Shown piece after piece: positions 45,030-56,661 of a stretch of DNA of 64,000 bases. Under the pieces are notes generated by a model, which was not told the origin of the DNA, did no database searches, and saw nothing but the letters and a program-made list of their open reading frames with translations. Source of the DNA: Lithobates sylvaticus (Eukaryota > Chordata > Amphibia > Anura > Ranidae); assembly GCA_028564925.1 (NCBI GenBank), contig CM053030.1:374010945-374074944 (forward strand), read 5' to 3'. Positions within the stretch are counted from its first letter, which is position 1. Each line of letters begins with the position of its first letter. The translations under genes and the position numbers were made by a program.

Positions 45030-47200
45030 TGCAGTGAAAAAGTTTTTACTCAAAACTCAAAGTTCCAAAAATGAACAAGGACATTCTCCCATTTTGAATC
45101 TAAAATCCCAAAACAGATGTCCTCAAATTCTGCATGAAGTCTGCAAATTATGTAATAATTTCTCACAGAATTACTGGTATCAGTGGACATCCAAGATGCC
45201 TGTCATCACATTCCTATCTTTCCAGCATACCAACAGTTTACTGTACGACACAAACACTTTTGGGCTCTTTGCACCAAGAGTCTTCACAAAAATACTGCCT
45301 CCGCTCCTGGCTTTGCTAATATCTCAAGGCATCCTTGTCATGGGCTACCTAGATGACCTTCTGCTGAAAGATTCCTCAGCCAGGGTCCTGTTTACCAAAA
45401 TTCAAGGGACAAATTCAGTTCCTTCAAACTTCGGGCTCTCTTCTGCACCAAGAATCTTCACACAAAAATACTGCCTCCGCTCCTGTTTTTGCTAATATCT
45501 CAAGGCATCCTTGTCATGGGCTACCAGGACGACCTTCTGCTTAAAGATATCTCAGCCATGGTCCTGTTTTCCAAAATTCAAGGGACAAATTCAGTTCTTT
45601 CAAACTTTCCCAAAGTCTGCCTTCCAGCTCTTGCATCATCTGGAGTGTTCGGGGCTGATCTTGAACATGACCCAGGCAAAATTTTTCCTTCACCGGAAAA
45701 AGATTGCTTCTCTGAGGTCCAACTGTCGGACCCTCAGGTCAACCATATATCCCAGGACTCGCTTTTGCATGAGGGCTGGATGCCTCATGGTAGGCTCCTT
45801 TAAGGTGGTCCCCTTTGCTCCGTTCCACTTGAAACTTTTTCAGGTCTCATGATGTAGGAAATGAAGATCCTTTCTCTGAATCGCCCATTATTGCTGTCCA
45901 GACAGTCAAAAATCTCCTTGGCATGACGGATTTCCAGCGCAGCCCTAGACTACAGGAAGCCTGACAGCTGGGGCAGGGTCTATAATTCTCTGACTGCTCA
46001 GGGAATGTGCTCCCATAGTAGTAATTGCTCCCCATCAACATTCTGGAGCTGAGAGCCATAAGACTCTTACACTTGAACCCTCTCCCACATGGTCACCTAG
46101 TCAGGGTGCAGTTGGACAACATCATGGGTGTGGCCCAGATTCTACAAAAAAAATAGAAAGGTTTGTGACCAGGTCCAGGGATCCCCTGACTCTTGAGGTG
46201 GAGGCCCTAGTGATTCCTTGGTCCACATTCAGAATGGTTTATGCATTCCCTCTAGTGAGCAATCTTCCTTGAGTAGTCTGCAAGATAGAGGAAGAATTGA
46301 TTCCAATGATCCTGATTGCCAAATCTGGCCCAGGAGAGCTTGATATGCACACATACATAGACTCTTGGAGAACCCTGAGGTGGTTACTTTCTTTCTTCTC
46401 AATGAGGATATTTTCCCCACTAATCTATGTCCTGCCGCAAAGCACACCAGTGAGATTTCACTCCATTGCCTGGGTGTGGTCAGAGCAGTAAGAGCTCTTT
46501 CAGAAGGCCAGCCTGGAGGTGGTAAAGACAGGTGGTTGAACTGATGCTTTATCACACCCCCCCCCCCCCCAGCTGTCCGCCAGAATTGTAAAATTAAAGA
46601 CATACAGGGCTGTACACATGCCATGGTCACAATGCTTTGCTTAAATTATGGTGCAGAGTTTGATGGGAAGCACTATTGCGTTCAATGGTGCCGCAATATA
46701 ACCACAAGTTGAACGCTTGGCTCGCTGTTGCAGCATGGTCCCACAATGCAAGATTGCCATTCGGTAATTAAAAAAAAAAGTAAAAATAAAAAATAAAAAA
46801 GATAGCCTTTCAGGAGGCAGCACGTATTTCAGCCACTACTATACCACCCTCTGAAAAGTGATCCACCACAGATAGATTTTCAGAGTCCTTTGTTTTTTCT
46901 GAAGAGCCAAAGAAGGAACACCCCTTACCCATCAGGGCCTATTCCACCAGAGTTGTCAGTGTTTCTTGAGCTTTTCAGCATCAAGAATTTGTTTTGCAGG
47001 TTTACAAGGCTGCCATCTGATCTTCTATTAATACTGTACCTTTTAAAAGGTTTTGCTGTGGGAATCTCAAGGCCAATGCTAAAGCAAGCTTCAGCTGCAA
47101 GGTGCTTCAAACTGTCCTTTATGAATTTTGCATCTGTTGATCATTATTGCCATGGTCAATAAGTCCTGTGTCCATCCCCTCTGTCCGCTGTTTCTCTTTA
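45030..47200 (+). mobile_element. DIRS-type retroelement fossil
   Basis: On the + strand, short stretches recall DIRS-family elements (reverse transcriptase with tyrosine recombinase). These include a YLDDLLL reverse-transcriptase motif near 45350, RNase-H-like sequence after it, and, near 46.9-47.1 kb, sequence recalling the recombinase end. A non-fossil stretch with a C run lies at about 46540-46800. The copy is old and broken in many places, and no terminal repeats were identified. Confidence 0.55.
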
Positions 47201-47723
47201 TTGCTACAAAAATGGAGTACCATGAAGAGAATGGGTTTATACTTATATTTATGGGGTGCACTGGGGCATTCCTAGAAAAGCTTTTGTCAGTGTCCAATCA
47301 CTTGAATGTAGTGGCATATAACCCATGGTTTATGAATACAAGTCTTATGTACAGTTTGTACTGTACTCCAAGATATGAAATTTACAGGTAAGTCAAAAAT
47401 TCCCATTTTAAAAATATTTTACTTTAAAAATATTGTATATATCAAATGAAGCATATTAATATTTTGTCTTCTCTATTTGAGGCAGCAGGTGGAGTTTTGT
47501 GTTTCTTTTTAACATTTTACAGGCTCACAATGAAAGAAGTCCGTTGTTTACAGAACTCAGTGAGTCAGAGCAGAGATTTATTCCAGTAAAACATACTTTA
47601 TGAAATCATGCCTCAAAGCAAGCTTCAACTACTGTGCTATTTATTTAACCCATAATGCTGTGGGATTTTTTTTGTTATGTATTAAATGTTTTTGTAAAAC
47701 AAAAGACAGCACATGCAGTAGAG
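47201..47723. other. Intron 1 stretch, nothing recognised
   Basis: AT-rich, no gene-like frame. Confidence 0.35.
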
Positions 47724-48138
47724 CAGGGGTAGGCAACCTTTTCATTTCACACTCTCAATGTAAATGATGTAAACGACTTTTGAGAAATTAACATCCTGCA
47801 CTCTCACACCTCAGATCAGCCCCAATTCCTGCACCTTCACACCTCAGATCACTGTCCCCCCTGCAAATCTGTTTCACCATTGTACCCCCTGCTCATCTTG
47901 CCCACCACTGTAACCCCCTGCACATCTGCCCCACCACTGTACTACCCTGCACATCTGCCCCACCACTGTACTACCCTGCACATCTGTCCCACCACTGTAA
48001 CCCCGTGTACATCGGCCCCACTACTGTACCACCCTGCTCATCTGCCCCACCAATGTACCCCCTTTCTCATCTGCCCCACCAATGTACCCCCTTTCTCATC
48101 TGCCCCACCAATGTACCCCCTTACTCATCTGCTTCACC

Positions 48139-48266
48139 TCTGCTATGAATAAGCACTCTTCGTAGTGTTAAACGCATCAGTTGTTGTCGCTTTTGCTGTG
48201 TTGCTCTATTCCCGGAGGAGCCACTTATGTTCCGTGTATCTGCCTAGAGCGGTGATATCTTTATCT
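48139..48266 (+). mobile_element. 128-bp insertion with 9-bp flanking repeats, starting with a hammerhead-like motif
   Basis: TGCTTCACC occurs at 48130-48138 and 48267-48275. Neighbouring minisatellite units mostly read TGCCCCACC, so the shared variant supports a true target duplication. The insert is unlike the minisatellite. It begins three bases before hammerhead-like copy D and ends in GTGATATCTTTATCT. Confidence 0.55.
48142..48181 (+). ncRNA. Hammerhead-ribozyme-like motif, copy D
   Basis: On the + strand, in order, are GCT, ATGAATA (core with two departures), an extra A, stem II GCACT/AGTGT around CTTCGT, TAAA, CGCA, TC and AGT. Stem II pairs at five positions (one G-U) and stem I at three. 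It is decayed, but has the same order of parts as copies A-C. Confidence 0.4.
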
Positions 48267-50166
48267 TGCTTCACCACTGTACCTCCATGCACATCTACTC
48301 CTCCACTGAACCATCTTCTCATCTGTCCTAACACTGAACTTATATGCTCATCTGCCCCACCACTGTACCCGCCTTTCTCATCTGTCCCATGATTGTACCT
48401 CCTGCACATCTGTCCCACCTCTGTTCCCCCTGCTCATCTGCCCCACCACTGTACAACTCTGCACATCTGCCCCACCACTGTAACCCCCTGCTCATCTGTC
48501 CCACCAATGTGCCTCTTTCCTCCTCTGCCCCAACACTGAACCCCCCCTGCTCATCTTTCCCACCACTGTAACCTCCTTTTCATCTGGCCCAACACTGACC
48601 CCCCCCCCCTGCTCATCTGTCCCACCACTGTAACCCCCTGCTCGTCTGCCCCATCACTGTACCCCCCTGCTTTTCTGTCCCACCGCTGAACTCCATTCTA
48701 ATCCCTCCCATCACTGTACCTCCTGCACATCTGCCCCACCACTGTACCCCCTTGCTCCTCTGTCCCACTACTGTAACTCCCCTGCTAATCTGCCCCATCA
48801 ATGTACCCCTTTTCTCATCTGCCCCACCACTGTACCTCCCTGAACATCTGCTCCATCACTGTATCCCCATGCTCTTCTGTCTCACTACTGAATCACCTTC
48901 TCATCTGTCCTAACACTGAACCCTTCTGCTCATCTGCCCCACCACTGTAACACGCTTTCTCATCTGCCCCACCAATGTACCTCCTGCCCATCTGTCTCAC
49001 CTCTGTACCCCCCTGCTCTCCTGCCCCACCACTGTTCCTCCTGCTCTCCTGCACCACCACTGTTCCCCCTGCTCTCCTGCACCACCACTGTAATCCCCTG
49101 CTCATCTGCCCCATCAATACATCTTCTTTCCCATCTGCCCCAACACTGAACCCTCCTTCTCATCTGGCCCATCACTGTACCCCCCTGCTCTTCTGTCCCA
49201 CTGCTGAACCCCCTTCTCATCTCTTCCATCACTGTACCTCCCTGCACATCTGCCCCACCGCTGTATACTCCTGCTCTTCAGTTCCACCTCTGAACCCCTC
49301 CTACTCATCTGCTCCACCGCTGTACCCTCTTCTCATCTATGATATGCGTGATATGCAGAGTGGTGAAAGGAAGCAGAGATGAAACAGATCTACCTGTCCT
49401 GGCACACTCATCCTGCTGAGCCAACTCTCGCATCCAGCTCACGTGCTTGTATGTGATGTATGTGATGTGATGTCACATACAAGCATCTGGAATGAATGCG
49501 CAATGATGAGCTCAGGTCAGGGGCATTTTCTGAAAGCAGTGGGCCTCTGTGCAGGATCATAGGTTGGGCCCCCCGCAGCTGAGAAAAAATGGTTGGGTGT
49601 GATTTTCATTGCGCTAAATACTGGTTGTGGCTTAAAGGGACACAAAGTGCAGGGGTTCAGTAGTAAATAATGCAAAGGTTCAGGAATAATTTCAACAAAG
49701 TTCCCAGAAGCTCAACAGTAATTCCACAAACTGTCACCTGATTATGTTTTTTTTTTCACAGTGAAATCCCTTCTTTCTGAGATTGGTACTGGCAACCAAT
49801 CGAGTCATCTTCCTCCAGATGGTGGACGGGGCTAGCAGGACTGCAATTGGCTTTAGCAGTGGCCAATAAAAGTACTCCTGGAAACAGGGACGCCCCCCCC
49901 CCCCAGGAGAACTGCACCCAATCTCTTCCCCATCACAAAAGCTCACAATTGCAGCTACCGCAAAAGTTACAATGTTTCCCATCTTTTACAATGTGTGGGG
50001 GCACAGTGCCTTCCCCCCAGTGCAGGTGCAGCGTGGGAGAATTCTGAAAATGAAATTCATTAGCGTCTCACTGACACTTCCCTGCGCTGCTCTGCTGATG
50101 GGGAGGGAGTCGAGTGCTGGCAAAATAGGCTTTGCGTGCCAGGGGTTGCCTACCCTTGCAGTAGGG

Positions 50167-50628
50167 AGTGAATCAATGATGTGCAACATTCATTAACTCA
50201 TAGCAATCATATCAGATTTTGGTTTCAGTCTTATTAAATAGTAACTCCATTTTCGCGAGAAAATTATCACATTTAAAAAATAATAATATAGCATATACCT
50301 GCCTCATTAAATCCCTGCAAATTTATCCGCTGATCAAAAATGAAAAAGTCACTCCTATTCAGATTCAGTCCTGCACAAGACATGATCTAACAAATAGCTA
50401 TTCCTTCAGATCAGAAACCGGTAAGACCGCAACAAAGTTTGTTAAATTCTTTGCAATGTACATTAATCACCCAGAGGGGATTATTTCTTTCTCATCAAAT
50501 CCCAAGACTCTCAGCCTCTCCAAGACAAGACTATTTAATGTAGAGGTCCTTGAGACATTTGGATTGATTTACTAAAGGCTTAGAGACACTTTACAGGCAT
50601 ACCCCACTTTTAAGTACACAATGGGGTT
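50167..50628. other. Intron 1 stretch, nothing recognised
   Basis: An open frame at 50219-50575 (118 codons) has no recognisable domain. Confidence 0.35.
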
Positions 50629-50830
50629 TATTTACTATAGCTGGAAAGTGCAAAATCAGGCTCACTTCTGCATAGAAACCAATGGGCTTCCAGTTTTTTT
50701 TTACCAAAGCTTAATTGAACAATCTGGGGTTATAAGCTATTTAAAGCAGACCCAATCACTGTACTTTGCAAAGTGGATGTTTACTTTGCAAATGAGATGT
50801 TCCCTGAGCTTAGTAAATACAATGAAGCAG
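50629..50830. repeat. Dispersed repeat with TTTACTA ends
   Basis: GGGGTTTATTTACTATAGCT at the left and GAGCTTAGTAAATAC at the right are inverted. The interior GCATAGAAACCAATGGGCTT is familiar from frog repeats. Confidence 0.5.
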
Positions 50831-51131
50831 TGTTCATTTCAATCAACCTATAATATGCTAGCAAAAATCCACCTTTAAATTATCTTGCACATGATTGAGT
50901 ACTCAAGATAAATACAGGTTCACCATGTAGCATTCACCACCAAAACTGCTTGTGGATTTTTCTGGGCCTCCTAGACTTTCAACCCATAATGTGGCCAACA
51001 ATTGCCTCAAAAATACTCACTGACCCATCAGTGGCGACCAAATGATAGATAGCCACACTGTCAATGTTTTTTTGTTTGAAAGAACACAAGGCAGCGCAGC
51101 AGCCCCGTGCAGTACCAATTTTTCGAATATA

Positions 51132-51420
51132 CAGTGCCTTGAAAAAGTATTCATACCCCTTGACATTTTATACAATTTGTCATGTTACAACCAAAAATGT
51201 AAATGTATTTTATTGGGATTTTATGTGATAGACCAACACAAAGTTGCACATAATTGTGAAGTGGAAGGAAAATAATAAATGGTTTTCAATTTTTTTTTTT
51301 AACATATAAATATCTGAAAAGTGTGGCGTGCATTTATATTCAGCCCCCTTTACTCTGATACCCCTAACTAAAATCTAGTGGAAACAATTGCCTCCAGAAG
51401 TCACCTAATTAGTAAATAGC
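51132..51420. mobile_element. Tc1/mariner MITE, left part
   Basis: It begins CAGTGCCTTGAAAAAGTATT after TA (51130-51131). It contains TTTGTCATGTTACAACC and GGAAACAATTGCCTCCAGAA. Same family as 9765-9985. The right end is lost near 51420. Confidence 0.75.
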
Positions 51421-52539
51421 CTAGCCATGGCCGGCTTCATAGAAGCACCAGTCAAAAGGATGGCAATATACCATCAGGATCAGGCTTTAGGAGGGATCTG
51501 TACATCACAGTGGATATCCAAATATGGCTGCCTAAAAAGCATGGACACTCTACTCACACCCTTCGCGGGCAGTAGATCTGAGGGGGCTAGACTGGACCCT
51601 CTAAAAGTACATCCATCCCAGAAAAGGCCTAAGGGGCTAAAGACTGGATCCCCTACACACATATCCTCTCCAGGCAAAGCTTGGAAGGACCACTATAAAA
51701 GGTCTTGCATATATTTATTCCCTTCCCCAGCCCACATCACTGGCATAAATCCCTCAGTGGTAGGCCAGTGTGAAAAAATATTCGTAACCTACACCATTGT
51801 AATTTTCTCACTCTATCTACTGGAAAGCACTTTGTAATAGTAGGTAGAAGCAAACAATGTCCTGGGCTTGGGGAAAACCCAACAAACCCACTTAACGTTA
51901 GCAATCAGAGTTCAGGCTGACTACAGTATAGCTGCCAATGGTAAAGCTGGTCTTCCTTGTATCAGCAGGGGCCACCCAAATTTCGATCTATTGATGGGCA
52001 GGGAGGTTATACAGAAGTTGATCTACCGAATCTATGTGATCTTTGATCTACATATGATGTCAGTTATAGCAATCCTACCAGTATTTTTTTCCTGTTTAAA
52101 GCAGACCCAAACACCCCTATCCATTACAGCCAAGGAAGCTACCATCTTAGCCACTACTTGATCTGCAGCTGCCACGGTCAGGACCACTGATAAGGCATTA
52201 CAGCCAGCCCTCCTGTACCGAGCCATATCAGTTTAAAAGGGAGGCTAAGGCACCTGCCCAGCAGGAGGGCCAGCTGTGTTGCCTTATTGACGACTCTTGT
52301 GGCCCCCCTGAAGCACTGCCAGCTTTCTTCCTCTCCTTTCCCATCAGAACCTCCTGCGGGCACACAGGGGGATTGTTTCAGGATGGAGAGCAGGGGGCCA
52401 ATTGCTTCTGTGTCCATTCATCACTGAATCATAGTAAACTATGGTTACTATGCTTCCGTTTGTGAATGAACAGGAAGCCTCACAGCACTTCCCATTCATT
52501 CACTGTCCAGTGCAGCTGAGGCTCCAGAGAACCTTACTT
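51421..52539. other. Intron 1 stretch with open frames, no recognised gene
   Basis: Open frames of 136 and 97 codons occur at 51427-51837 and 51868-52161. I see no domain, signal peptide or splice pattern. Confidence 0.35.
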
Positions 52540-53097
52540 TGTGCACTGGTCCGAATAATTTGGTGGAGGGAGGATTATAGTGTGGGGTTGTTTTTCAGGC
52601 ATTGGGCTTGGCCCCTTAGTTCCAGTGAAGGGAACTCTTAAGGTGTCAGCATACCAAGACATTTTGGACAATTTCATGCTCCCAACTTTGTGGGAAAAGT
52701 TTGGGAATAGCCCATTCCTGTTCCAACATGACTGCGCACCAGTGCACAAAGCAAGGTCAATAAAGACACGGATGAGCAAGTTTGGAGGAACTTGACTGGC
52801 CTGCACAGAGTCCTGACCTCAACCCAATAGAACACCTTTGATATGAATTAGAGCAGAGACTACAAGCCAGGCCTCATCTCCAACATCAGTGCCTGACCTC
52901 ACAAATGCGCTTTTGGAAGAATGGTCAAACATTCCCATAGACACACTCCTAAACCTTCCCAGAAGAGTTGAAGCTGTTACAGCTGCAAAGGGTGGGCCAA
53001 CTCAATATTGAACCCTACGGACTAAGACTGGGATGCCATTAAAGTTCATTTGTGTGTAAAGGCAGTTGCCCCAATACTTTTGACATTATAGTGTATA
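52540..53097 (+). mobile_element. Tc1-like transposon, 3' part
   Basis: Transposase sequence (52580-53010) includes [20 protein letters not shown], with the second catalytic Asp, and DNA for the following DLNPIEHL block in a broken frame. It then ends with CCAATACTTTTGACATTATA before the next element. The left half is missing. Confidence 0.75.
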
Positions 53098-53099
53098 TA

Positions 53100-54670
53100 C
53101 AGTTGTGCTCATAGGTTTACATACCCTGGCAGAATGTATGATTTATTGGCCATTTTTCAGAGAATATGAATGATAACACAAAATCTTTTCTTTCACTCAT
53201 GTTTAGCTGAAGCCATTTATTATCAATCAACTGTGTTTACTCTTTTTAAATCATAATGACAACAGAAACTACCCAAATGACCCTGAATTTAACATCAATG
53301 ACAGCTTGAGTCTGTTGTGGTATTTGTGGATGAGGCTCTTCATCTTTTCAGATCTTAAAGCTGCCCATTCCTCTTGGCAAAAAGCCTCCAGTTCCTGTAA
53401 ATTCTTGGGCTGTCTTGCATGAATTGCACATTTGAGATCTCCCCAGAGTGGCTCAATGATATTGAGGTCAGGAGACTGAGATGGCCACTCCAGAACTTTC
53501 CCTTTTGCTGTAGCCAATGACAGGTCGACTTGGCCTTGTGTTTTTAGATCGTTGTCATGTTGGAAAGTCCAAGTACGTCCCATCTGCAGCTTCCTGGCTG
53601 ATGAATGCAAATGTTCCTCCAGTACTTTTTGATAACATACTGCATTCATCTTGCCATCAATTTTGAACAAATTTCCTGTGCCTTTGTAGCTCACAAATCC
53701 CCAAAACATCAGCGATCCACCTCCGTGTTTCACAGTATGAATGGTGTACCTTTCATCATAGGCCTTGTTGACTCCTCCAAATGTAGTGTTTATGGTTGTG
53801 GCCAAACAGCTCAATTTTGGTCTTATCACTCCAAATGACTTTATGCCAGAAGGATTGAGGCTTGTCTCTGTGCTGTCTGGCATATTGCAAGTGGGATACT
53901 TTGTGGCATCTGTGTAGTAATGGCTTTCTTCTGGCGACTTGACCATGCAGCCCATCTTTCTTCAAGTGCCTCCTTATTGTGCATCTTGAAACAGCCACAC
54001 CACATGTTTTCAGAGAGTCCTGTATTTCACCTGAAGTTATTTGTGAGTTTTTCTTTGCATCCCGAACAATTTTCTTGGCAGTTGTGGCTGAAATTTTAGT
54101 TGGTCTACCTGACCGTGGTTTGGTTTCAACTGAACCCCTCTTTTACCACTTCTTGATTAGAGTTTGAACACTGCTGATTGGCATTCTCAATTCCTTGGAT
54201 ATCTTTTTATATCCCTTTCCTGTTTCAACTACCTTTTCCCGCAGATCCTTTGACAATTCTTTTGCTTTCCCCATGACTCAGAATCCAGAAACGTCAGTGC
54301 AGCACTGCATGAAAAATGCAAGGGTCTGTCAGGAGTCCAGAAACTCATTGACCTTTTATACACACATACTGATTACAAGCAAACAGATCACAGGTGAGGA
54401 TGGTTACCTTTAATAGCCATTCAAACTCCTTTGTGTCAACTTGTGTGCATGTTATCAGGCCAAAATCACCAGGGTATGTTAACTTTTGATCAGGGTCATG
54501 TGGGTAGTTTCTGTTATCATTATCATTTAAAAAGAGTAAACACAGTTGATTGATAATAAATGGCTTCAGTCAAACAATAACCATGAGTGAAAGAAAAGTT
54601 TTTGTGTTATCAAACATGGCCAAGAAAATCATAAATTCTGCCAGGGTATGTAAACTTATGAGCACAACTG
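53100..54670 (-). mobile_element. Full-length Tc1-like transposon
   Basis: It begins CAGTTGTGCTCATAGGTTTA after TA (53098-53099) and ends ACTTATGAGCACAACTG before TA (54671-54672). The inverted ends are long, about 200 bases, with subterminal AAAAAGAGTAAACACAGTTG repeats. The 1571-bp length fits Tc1 elements. The transposase gene is on the minus strand and is frame-broken. Confidence 0.9.
53269..54290 (-). pseudogene. Tc1 transposase, frame-broken but almost complete
   Basis: On the minus strand, the N-terminal helix-turn-helix region (about 54000-54290) is broken. MAVSRCTIRRHLKKDGLHGQ (53756-53998) is followed by FWHKVIWSDKTKIELFG, which holds the first catalytic Asp. After a frame change near 53760 come VKHGGGSLMFWGF, TWTFQHDND (second Asp) and WPSQSPDLNIIEPLWGDLK (Glu). 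A short out-of-frame stretch (LKTQGQVDLSLATAKG) replaces the PKHKAK... sequence seen in the copy at 1180. Several lesions make it inactive. Confidence 0.85.
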
Positions 54671-54685
54671 TATATACAAGATAAA

Positions 54686-55378
54686 AAGTATCTCACAAAA
54701 GTAAGTACACCCCTCACATTTTTTGTAAATATTTTATTATATCTTTTTATGTGACAACAGCTCAGTTTAAGTGTCTTGGCAATCTTCTTATAGCCTAGGC
54801 CAGTGATGGGGAACCTTGGCACCCCTGATGTTTTGGAACTATATTTTCCATGATGATCAAGTACACTGCAGAGTGCATGAGCATTATGGGAAATGTAGTT
54901 TCAAAACATCTGGGGTGCCAAGGTTTGCCATCACTGGCCTAGGCCATCTTTATGTAGAGCAACACTTCTTTTTTTCAGATACTCAGAGAATTCTTTGCCA
55001 TGAGGTGCCATGTTGAACTTCCAGTGACCAATATGAGAGAGTGAGAGCGATAACACCAAATTTAACACACCTGCTCCCCATTCACACCTGAGACCTTGTA
55101 ACACTAACGAGTCACATGACACTGGGGAGGGAAAATGGCTAATTGGGCCCAATTTGGAAATTTTCACTTAGGGGTGTACTCTTGTTGCCAGTGGTTTAGA
55201 CATTAATGACTGCGTGTTTAACTATTTTGAGGGGACAGCAAATGTACACTGTTAAACAAGCTGTACACTCACTACTTTACATTGTAGCAAGTGTAATTTC
55301 TTCAGTGTTTTCACATGAAAAGATATAATAAAATATTTACTAAAATGTGAGGGGTGTACTCACTTTTGTGAGATACTG
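54686..55378. mobile_element. Tc1/mariner non-autonomous element
   Basis: The ends are AAGTATCTCACAAAAGTAAG and, inverted, TACTCACTTTTGTGAGATACTG, followed by TA at 55379-55380. It contains no transposase and carries a 136-bp hAT-type insert. It lies only 15 bp from the Tc1 copy before it. Confidence 0.8.
54801..54936. mobile_element. 136-bp hAT-type MITE inside the Tc1-type element
   Basis: Perfect duplications GCCTAGGC lie at 54793-54800 and 54937-54944. The ends CAGTGATGGGGAACCTTGGC and GCCAAGGTTTGCCATCACTG are inverted. Confidence 0.85.
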
Positions 55379-55396
55379 TATACACATATCTTTATC

Positions 55397-55736
55397 TTAA
55401 AGCAATATTAAACCCAAAAACAAAAATGTAATATGTTGCAGCTTACCAATTCTTCAGATGTGGTGGCTGTGTTAGTCGTTTTCTTTTTTTTTTAAGCCTT
55501 TTTTTTCCCTTAAAACACCTGGTGCTCTGACACTTCCTGTATTAGGGTGTTTGTATTCTGGGTGAAGTAGTATAGAAGGCTACTAAAGTAAGTTTAAGAA
55601 AAAGACTTATTAGATGGATCGCCAGGTAAAAATAAAGAAAAAAGCCTAAAAAAAGGAAACAAATGCAGCCACCACATCTAAGAACTGGCGAGTTGCAATT
55701 TAATACAATTTTGTTTTTAGGTTTAATATCACTTTA
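55397..55736. mobile_element. MITE with about 75-bp inverted ends
   Basis: TAAAGCAATATTAAACCCAA ... GATGTGGTGGCTG at the left is repeated inverted at the right (GCAGCCACCACATC ... GGTTTAATATCACTTTA). A relative occurs at 58297. Confidence 0.7.
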
Positions 55737-56155
55737 AGACCCCTTTCACATTGTGCCGCCCCGGGCGCCAGCGATAAAGCGGTGCTATTTTTAGCGTTGC
55801 TTTACCGTCGTTTTAGTGGCACTATTCGGCCGCTAGTGGGGCGGTTTTAACTAAAAGGGGTTAAAATCCACCCGCAATACACTCCCCCAGCGGCGCTTTG
55901 CAGGCGGTATGACAGTGCTGCCCCATTGATTTCAATAGGAAGTAGCGGTGGAGGAGCGGTGAGTTCACAGCTCCTTCACCGCTCCAAAGAAGCTGCTGGC
56001 AGGACTTTTTCTGATGCCCTGCCAGCGCAATGCTCCAGTGTGAAAGCCCTCGGGTTTTCACACTGAAGTGAATGAAGCAGCTGTTTTAGGGCGGTTTGCA
56101 GGCGCTATTTTTAACATTATAGCGCCTGCAAAACGCCCCAGTGTGAAAGGTGTGA
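55737..56155. mobile_element. GC-rich Harbinger-type element, relative of 17811-18525
   Basis: GACCCCTTTCACATTGTGCC and TAAAGCGGTGCTATTTTTAG at the left, with CAGTGTGAAAGG near the right. It abuts the previous MITE. Confidence 0.55.
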
Positions 56156-56661
56156 AAGTAATGCCATAGTTATTTTCAAATTAGTAGGCCCATAGCGGAA
56201 AATTAAAAATTTCTCTAGTCATTAAGGGGTATACTGCAGGTGTGCGAAAGAAGTGGTTGAAGCAGAACTTCACTGAAACAGTGAAGTACCACTGATTCTC
56301 TACTTCCCACAGTCTGTAACTGAGTTTTTTTGAAGGGAAGGGGGTGGAGTCAGTACCGTTTTTTGTCAGTACCCTCTCCCACTCCAATTCATGCCTTGCT
56401 AGGGTGACATTTCTCATCCCGCTCTCCAGCCTTGCAGTTTTGTACATGCACAGTGGGGATCTTAACAGTATTAGTAGCTGCTGACTTTTAATTTTTAAAA
56501 TCTTGATGACGTTCCTTTTTACAGGACACAAAAGTGATGAACTTGACAGAATGACCAGGGGTTAAAAAGCTAATGTTTTAATAGAACAGTGATGTATGGT
56601 TTTTCTTTTTACAGAGATTCAGAGGAATTATACATCTTGAGATAATTTTGTTCCTCTAAAT
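56156..56661. other. Intron 1 stretch, nothing recognised
   Basis: A minus-strand open frame at 56181-56531 has no recognisable domain. Confidence 0.35.

Larger units (their letters stand above)
47880..49345. repeat. Minisatellite, about 26-29-bp unit
   Basis: The unit is close to CATCTGCCCCACCACTGTAC plus CCCCTGCT, over 50 variable copies. Long frames on both strands are repeat artefacts. It is interrupted at 48139-48266. Confidence 0.9.
47724..50158. mobile_element. hAT-like element, 2.4 kb, with large minisatellite
   Basis: The ends are CAGGGGTAGGCAACC and, inverted, CAAGGGTAGGCAACC. The flanking 8-bp duplications are CAGTAGAG (47716-47723) and CAGTAGGG (50159-50166), one mismatch. The interior is about 1.5 kb of minisatellite plus unique non-coding DNA (49350-50150). 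No transposase is seen. Confidence 0.8.

Noticed and set aside
47880-49382. Pro/Cys-rich and Gly/Gln-rich open frames
   Set aside because: They are minisatellite translation on opposite strands.
51427-51837. 136-codon frame
   Set aside because: No domain or homology clue. It lies within a repeat-rich intron.
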